Positions 59,984 through 64,000 of a stretch of DNA of 64,000 nt are shown piece by piece. Made by a program: the position numbers and the translations under genes. The notes below the pieces were generated by a model. That model was not told where the DNA came from, made no database searches, and saw only the letters and a program-made list of their open reading frames with translations. Every line of letters starts with the position of its first letter. Positions within the stretch are counted from its first letter, which is position 1. The stretch is from Dyella sp. ASV24 (lineage in GTDB: Bacteria > Pseudomonadota > Gammaproteobacteria > Xanthomonadales > Rhodanobacteraceae). The stretch covers positions 21,495-85,494 of the forward strand of contig NZ_JAELTQ010000006.1 of NCBI RefSeq assembly GCF_016428905.1, given 5' to 3'.

Positions 59984-60382
59984 TCAGAACAACCCGATCT
60001 TCGGATGGAACTGGGCCCATTCCGCTTGGCACTTCGCCGGGAGCGCGTCGACCCTCGGTGCGTCCATATCGACCTTGAACGAGTCGGTATCCACGATCTC
60101 GTAGGCGAACATCACGCACTGATCTTTGATGTTGGGGCTGTAGCCATACCCTACCCACCCGATCTCGGAGCGGAACATGTAAGCCTGAAAGCTGCACGGG
60201 GCCGGCGCCGTCGGCTTTCCATCCAATGGCTTCGCGTCGTGAATTTCCTTGCAGGCGCTGTCCTGCAACTTGACGAAGACGGGATGCTTCATCGAGTTAT
60301 CGACCTGATACGCGGTCACCGCGCCGATGGCGAGGAGGCCCAGGAGAAAGGGCAGCAGGGCCTTGGCTTTGATCTTGAACAT
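59984..60382 (-). CDS. Secreted or membrane-anchored protein (132 aa)
   Basis: Signal-like N-terminus with a hydrophobic stretch (ALLPFLLGLLAIGAVTAY). The mature part has four cysteines (SACKE, APCSF, KDQCVM, PAKCQ), which suggests disulfides, possibly helped by the DsbC-like protein. TTGGAACC precedes the ATG. Confidence 0.6.
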   Translation of the reverse strand: MFKIKAKALLPFLLGLLAIGAVTAYQVDNSMKHPVFVKLQDSACKEIHDAKPLDGKPTAPAPCSFQAYMFRSEIGWVGYGYSPNIKDQCVMFAYEIVDTDSFKVDMDAPRVDALPAKCQAEWAQFHPKIGLF

Positions 60383-60450
60383 GTGGTTCCAATGTCGACA
60401 CAGGACACGATGTCGGATGGTAGGCGGTCGAAGAGTAGCCGTGCCAGGAC

Positions 60451-60927
60451 TTAGCGCGGCGCGCGCCGACCGAAGAAGTGCTCATAGGCATGGGGGTATG
60501 GCTTGAGCCACTCCGCGGCCATCTCGGAGGTGAGCGGGAGCAAATCGTTCACGCGCGCGCCGCCGAGGATGTCCACCACCACGGTGATCACATACCACTC
60601 GCCAGATACGTCACGGCAAAGCTGCTCCAGCACCTGCCGTCGGCTCCAGGTCACGTCAACCATGCGGGTTGCCGCGACCAATGACTGTGCACCGTCATAG
60701 CGGCGGCCGCCTATGAAGTGCTCGACCTGATGGATAGCCCCCGCTACCTGGTCCGCGCGCCGACGGCGCCGAAGCTCGATAACACCCCAGGTGACTCCCA
60801 CCAGGGCCACAGCCGCGCCGAGCGCGAGGGGCAGCACTGCGCTACTTGCGGCAATCGACGCGCTGGCCACCAGACGCGCGTCGCCAGCGGTGAAGCGAAA
60901 CGGCATTTCGCCCATGAGTGTGCCCAT
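60451..60927 (-). CDS. Single-pass membrane protein (158 aa)
   Basis: The ATG at 60927 overlaps the upstream stop (TGATG). A helix (about 30-55) is followed by an Arg cluster (ELRRRRRADQ) and a soluble C-terminus. No family recognised. Confidence 0.6.
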   Translation of the reverse strand: MGTLMGEMPFRFTAGDARLVASASIAASSAVLPLALGAAVALVGVTWGVIELRRRRRADQVAGAIHQVEHFIGGRRYDGAQSLVAATRMVDVTWSRRQVLEQLCRDVSGEWYVITVVVDILGGARVNDLLPLTSEMAAEWLKPYPHAYEHFFGRRAPR

Positions 60928-61376
60928 CACGGGCTCTCCATCGAAAGCATGACCGGAGCAGCTGGCATCCGCGCGAGAATCCACTGTTCTTGCTCACCCT
61001 GGGACGTCACTCCGCCCTGGCCAGCCAGCGCGGGTAGCCGCTCGGCCTCGTCGAGGGGATCGCCCACCTGCGCCATGCTGGTTATCGCGTCTTTGCCGCG
61101 CCCCACGGCTTCCAATACCGCGCTGGCGATGTGCTGCAGCCGCTCCCTCGTGCGATAGGGCATGCCATCGGTGATCCCGCGCAGCTCGGGCACCTTCCTG
61201 ATGTCCACTACCTTCTGCTCGACACTGCGCGCGCGGAATCCAACGCTGTAGCGGAGGATGGAGCGGCACTTGCCGTGCCAGCCGATGACGCGGATTTCGG
61301 CCAGTGCGAACTGGCTGCCAGACGGGTCCGCGACCAGAAGCTCCCTGCCCGGCCTGTAGATGGGTGTAAGGCTCAT
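60927..61376 (-). CDS. Unknown protein (149 aa)
   Basis: The ATG at 61376 has GGAG six bases upstream and gives MSLTPIYRPGRELLVADPSG; a longer frame upstream is not used. The leader contains a strong hairpin and copy h of the dispersed palindrome 56 bp away. Confidence 0.6.
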   Translation of the reverse strand: MSLTPIYRPGRELLVADPSGSQFALAEIRVIGWHGKCRSILRYSVGFRARSVEQKVVDIRKVPELRGITDGMPYRTRERLQHIASAVLEAVGRGKDAITSMAQVGDPLDEAERLPALAGQGGVTSQGEQEQWILARMPAAPVMLSMESP

Positions 61377-61396
61377 TGCGCTCTCCATTGCGACCT

Positions 61397-61418
61397 GGCC
61401 ACGGTATGACCCGTGGCC
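61397..61418 (-). promoter_or_regulatory. Perfect leader hairpin 21 bp upstream of the 61376 start
   Basis: On the minus-strand mRNA GGCCACGG pairs with CCGTGGCC around GTCATA. It ends just before the ribosome binding site (GGAG) and may restrict translation. Confidence 0.45.
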
Positions 61419-61431
61419 GGTGGCCGAATGG

Positions 61432-61462
61432 GGAAACGCCGCCATGTCATCGCGGTGTTTCC
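61432..61462. repeat. Dispersed palindromic element copy h
   Basis: GGAAAC, 19 bases, GTTTCC with GCCGC and GCGGT extending the inner arms. It lies 56 bp upstream of the gene at 61376. Confidence 0.65.
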
Positions 61463-61568
61463 AGACGTTGGCGTCCCGTGCGGACCGGTTTGGCCCTGCT
61501 ACGGGCGAAGAGTGATCAAAATGTCGCCACTCCGTCCCGGCCCGCGCCGCTGCGGGACACATTGGCAC

Positions 61569-61577
61569 TTATCCACA
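61569..61577 (+). promoter_or_regulatory. Perfect DnaA-box sequence
   Basis: TTATCCACA occurs once in the 235 bp gap between the C5 methyltransferase gene and the gene at 61376. A single box is weak evidence for an origin; no AT-rich unwinding element or iteron set is seen beside it. Confidence 0.35.
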
Positions 61578-61611
61578 GCTTCACCAACAATAGCTGTTGA
61601 TGGCCGCGCCG

Positions 61612-63357
61612 CTATGCGGCCATGCGGTCGTAGAGCGCGCGCAGATCCACGGTGTTGGCCTGGGCCAAGGCCTTCGCCACCTTCCAGCACACGCTGTTAC
61701 CGATCAGCTTCACTTGGTCAGTCTTGCTGATGGCCTTCCAGTAGAGCTCACCGGTATCGGGGTTCTCGAAGAGACCACGATCAAGGATGTAGCTGTCGAC
61801 AGGAAACCCGTTGGCCGCGGCAAGCTCGCGAGGCACCAGCATTCGAAGCGTGATGTCCACAAGCACGTGGTCGCCGACGATGATCATGTCGGCAGCGGTC
61901 GGAAACTGCTCCGGCAGGAACTCGTGCAGCAGCTCCGCACATAAGCGCGCGCGCTCCCGGTGCTCCGGTGCAAGGAGGTCGGAAGGAACCTGCACAACGC
62001 TGACCAATCCCATCCGATCCTTCGTGGGAACCGTGTGCATGGCGTCGTGCATGGCCTGCCACTGACCGCCCTCACCGTAGTACTTCACCAGGCACGCGGT
62101 CACCAGCTGCTGATGGCTACCGGTACCGGTGATCGTGCTCACAGGGGATCGCAGCGAGTGCCCCACGCTCTGGTTGCCCTGCGGTCCACCGCTCGCTTGT
62201 GCCAGGTAGCACGCTTCGACGGGCTCGGGAGCAAACCGAGCTTCGACCAGGCCCATGGCGTGGGCCGCACCTGCGGGTCGCGCCATGTCTCCGCCAGCCG
62301 TCACGGTGGGCAGAGGACTGTGCAAGTCGGAGCCTGCTGAGTCGAACCGCCACTTCGCGATGTACGCGCGACTCAGTCCACCGCCCCCCACATTCGCCAT
62401 AGGAACCACCACGGGTTGCGCGAGTGCGTGGTGAGTTCCACCGCCGGTGATCGTGGAGAGCGGCTCTCGCGTGGAATGCGTGGACGTGTGCGCGCTGCTT
62501 GTCCCTCGGAGGGGAACGATAAACGGGTTCGGCGTGTTGAGGATGAACCTCCAAACACCCTTGGCGACACGCCGACGGCTGTTGTGAGCCAGTTCCTTCT
62601 TCCGGCCAAAGATGCTCTTCGCCGGAATGGAAAAGTCGATGCACTCGTGCGCTGGGCGCCAGCGCTGTGCGGCGGCCCCTGCCTTCGAGTGGGTTGCTTC
62701 GGGCCAGACAATGGGTGCGCCATCACAGCGCGCGATCAGGTAAAGACGCTTTCGGATGGTGGGCGTGTCGAAATCGGCAGCGACTATCTCGCGGTACTCA
62801 ACGACATACCCGAGGTTCTCGAGCTGCTTCACCCAGCGCTTGAAGGTCTTGCCCTTGTGCTCCTTCGACGGACTCCCATCCCGGTTCAATTTGCCCCAGT
62901 CCTGGAACTCGACCACGTTCTCCAAGTGGATGATGCGCGGCTTGCACGCCTTCGCCCACTTGATGACGACCCATGCCAACGCACGGACTCGCTTGCTTCG
63001 TGGAGCCGAGCCCTTTGCACGGGAAAACGATCTGCAGTCAGGCGAGGCCCACAATACGGCTACTGGGCGTCCACCTGTAGCAACCAGGGGGTCCACTTCG
63101 AAGACGTCACACGTGAAGTGCTTCGTGTTCGGATGATTGGCGCGGTGCACTGCTACCGCAATCGGATTGTGGTTCACCGCGATGTCCGGGTCGCGATACG
63201 CGGCCTTCAATCCGAGTGACGCACCGCCGCCACCGGCGAACAGATCGACGACGAGCTCCTGACCGAAATCCAGGAACCCGCTCTGCGTGTCCGGCTTCAG
63301 GGCACGGCGAACTTGGGTCCTGAGTGCGCTGCTCGATGCGAAAGAGCCGTCGGCCAT
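61612..63357 (-). CDS. C5-cytosine DNA methyltransferase (dcm/M.HhaI fold)
   Basis: The product has 581 residues. Motif I is VVDLFAGGGGASLGL (about 36-50), motif IV is ASPDCRSFSR with catalytic Cys108, motif VI is ENV (146-148), motif VIII is PTIRKRLYLIA and motif X is QVKLIGNSVCWKVAKAL. The large target-recognition region between VIII and X (about 230-500) has repeated LSTITG, LPTVTAGG and VSTITGTG segments. It methylates cytosine in a sequence I cannot predict; no partner endonuclease lies next to it. GGAGCACTC precedes the ATG. It may protect plasmid DNA from host restriction. Confidence 0.95.
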   Translation of the reverse strand: MADGSFASSSALRTQVRRALKPDTQSGFLDFGQELVVDLFAGGGGASLGLKAAYRDPDIAVNHNPIAVAVHRANHPNTKHFTCDVFEVDPLVATGGRPVAVLWASPDCRSFSRAKGSAPRSKRVRALAWVVIKWAKACKPRIIHLENVVEFQDWGKLNRDGSPSKEHKGKTFKRWVKQLENLGYVVEYREIVAADFDTPTIRKRLYLIARCDGAPIVWPEATHSKAGAAAQRWRPAHECIDFSIPAKSIFGRKKELAHNSRRRVAKGVWRFILNTPNPFIVPLRGTSSAHTSTHSTREPLSTITGGGTHHALAQPVVVPMANVGGGGLSRAYIAKWRFDSAGSDLHSPLPTVTAGGDMARPAGAAHAMGLVEARFAPEPVEACYLAQASGGPQGNQSVGHSLRSPVSTITGTGSHQQLVTACLVKYYGEGGQWQAMHDAMHTVPTKDRMGLVSVVQVPSDLLAPEHRERARLCAELLHEFLPEQFPTAADMIIVGDHVLVDITLRMLVPRELAAANGFPVDSYILDRGLFENPDTGELYWKAISKTDQVKLIGNSVCWKVAKALAQANTVDLRALYDRMAA

Positions 63358-63456
63358 GGAGTGCTCCGGTAGGTCGTGGAATCGCTTCCAGGATCTACAA
63401 AGCGGCGGGCTTCCAAAGTTCGACGCACTTTCACCGCTGTGCTCAGCTGCCCCGAT

Positions 63457-63711
63457 TCAATCGCAGTGTCCGCTATCGACGCCCGCCTTCCGAGCTGCTG
63501 ACGCATCGCGATTCACATCTTCGCGATGGTGCCGCGCCGCGGAGAAAGCACGACAGCGCGACTGGCCCTGGGTGCCAGGCTTGGACTCGTTTGCTTGAGT
63601 GGGTGCTGCAGACCGCTCGCGCTCAGCAACCCTGAACTCCGGCGCATCGTGGTACACCGGAGCGGATAGGACTGCTGCGGCCAGCAAGACGTGGGCTATC
63701 GCTGTGATCAT
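63457..63711 (-). CDS. Small secreted protein (84 aa)
   Basis: A signal-like N-terminus (MITAIAHVLLAAAVLSAPVY) precedes a charged, disordered mature part. AAGGA lies seven bases before the ATG, supporting it. Function unknown. Confidence 0.5.
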   Translation of the reverse strand: MITAIAHVLLAAAVLSAPVYHDAPEFRVAERERSAAPTQANESKPGTQGQSRCRAFSAARHHREDVNRDASAARKAGVDSGHCD

Positions 63712-63752
63712 CTCGGTGTCCTTACCTTTGATCGACTATCCCTGTCGCTCAT

Positions 63753-63924
63753 TCAATCGTACGTCACCACTACCATCCGCGGCGTGCCCGCCGCCCACTG
63801 CCAGAGGTACGCCGTGAGCTTGGATTCCGCCCCGGTGACGGCCGTCGCGGTCACGTGGCCACCTACCGGCGTGCCGTCGGACGCCACGCACAGGGGCCGA
63901 CCCTGATCCGCATCGGCCGCCTGC
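63753..63924 (-). CDS. Partial unknown protein, N-terminus lost at the contig end
   Basis: The C-terminal roughly 55 residues end in MVVVTYD; the reading frame runs off into the adapter, so the start is missing. The apparent residues MCIRDR come from the Nextera adapter, not from the organism. Confidence 0.6.
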
Positions 63925-63943
63925 CTGTCTCTTATACACATCT
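63925..63943. other. Nextera/Tn5 transposase adapter sequence (artefact)
   Basis: CTGTCTCTTATACACATCT is the reverse complement of the Tn5 mosaic end used in Nextera libraries. It marks the end of genuine insert DNA. Confidence 0.98.
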
Positions 63944-63948
63944 AAAAA

Positions 63949-64000
<52 letters not shown>

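Overview
The window looks like about 64 kb of a large conjugative plasmid, or less likely an integrative conjugative element (ICE), from a high-GC Gram-negative proteobacterium. A Xanthomonadales or related host is my guess, from gene content and GC only. Nearly all genes lie on the minus strand in tight overlapping runs (ATGA, TGATG, TAATG and GTGA junctions). No rRNA, tRNA, CRISPR array, transposase, integrase or replication initiator was recognised. The last 76 bases are not biological: a Nextera/Tn5 adapter is followed by poly-G, so real sequence stops at about 63924 and the gene there is cut.

Region by region. 1-6 kb is a conjugation block: a MobH-type TraI relaxase, the TraD coupling ATPase, a small unknown protein and a DUF4400/TraJ-like membrane protein cut by the left edge. 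The order matches the SXT/R391 and IncA/C arrangement. 6-14 kb has a HAD-like protein, a TraT surface-exclusion lipoprotein, a 1645-residue trimeric autotransporter adhesin and a Sel1-repeat protein. 14-18 kb has an Mrr-like restriction endonuclease, a RecG-like helicase, a tiny membrane protein and SSB. 18-24 kb is a PRTRC cluster, which resembles a ubiquitin-conjugation toolkit: E1-like ThiF, JAMM peptidase-like A, E2-like B, F, ubiquitin-like C and E. It is followed by a WGR-domain ATP-dependent ligase and a large methyltransferase-helicase fusion (24.4-27.6 kb).

27.7-32.8 kb carries a plus-strand six-helix histidine kinase and response regulator, unknown proteins and a nuclease-fold protein. 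33-40 kb carries RecJ-like, RusA-like and HU-like proteins, a lytic transglycosylase-like protein and a TonB-like protein; DsbC-like thiol chemistry and two small genes follow on the plus strand. 41-63 kb holds many small lipoproteins, membrane proteins and unknowns. Recognisable anchors there are an RdgC-FtsK-gamma fusion, a plasmid-borne DnaN, an alpha/beta hydrolase, a TGT/DpdA-like protein and a C5-cytosine methyltransferase.

Taken together, the element seems to carry its own transfer machinery, surface exclusion and adhesion, and an unusually full replication and recombination kit (SSB, DnaN, RecG-, RecJ- and RusA-like proteins, ligase, HU, RdgC). It also carries DNA-modifying enzymes and a ubiquitin-like conjugation operon of unknown target. 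Three non-coding signals stand out. One is a dispersed palindromic element (GGAAAC, 19 bases, GTTTCC) in eight copies, mostly about 56-71 bp upstream of a possible gene start. The second is a tandem trio of paired-arm structures at 57.3-57.6 kb. The third is a dif/pdif-like Xer site inside a long inverted repeat at 32.8 kb.
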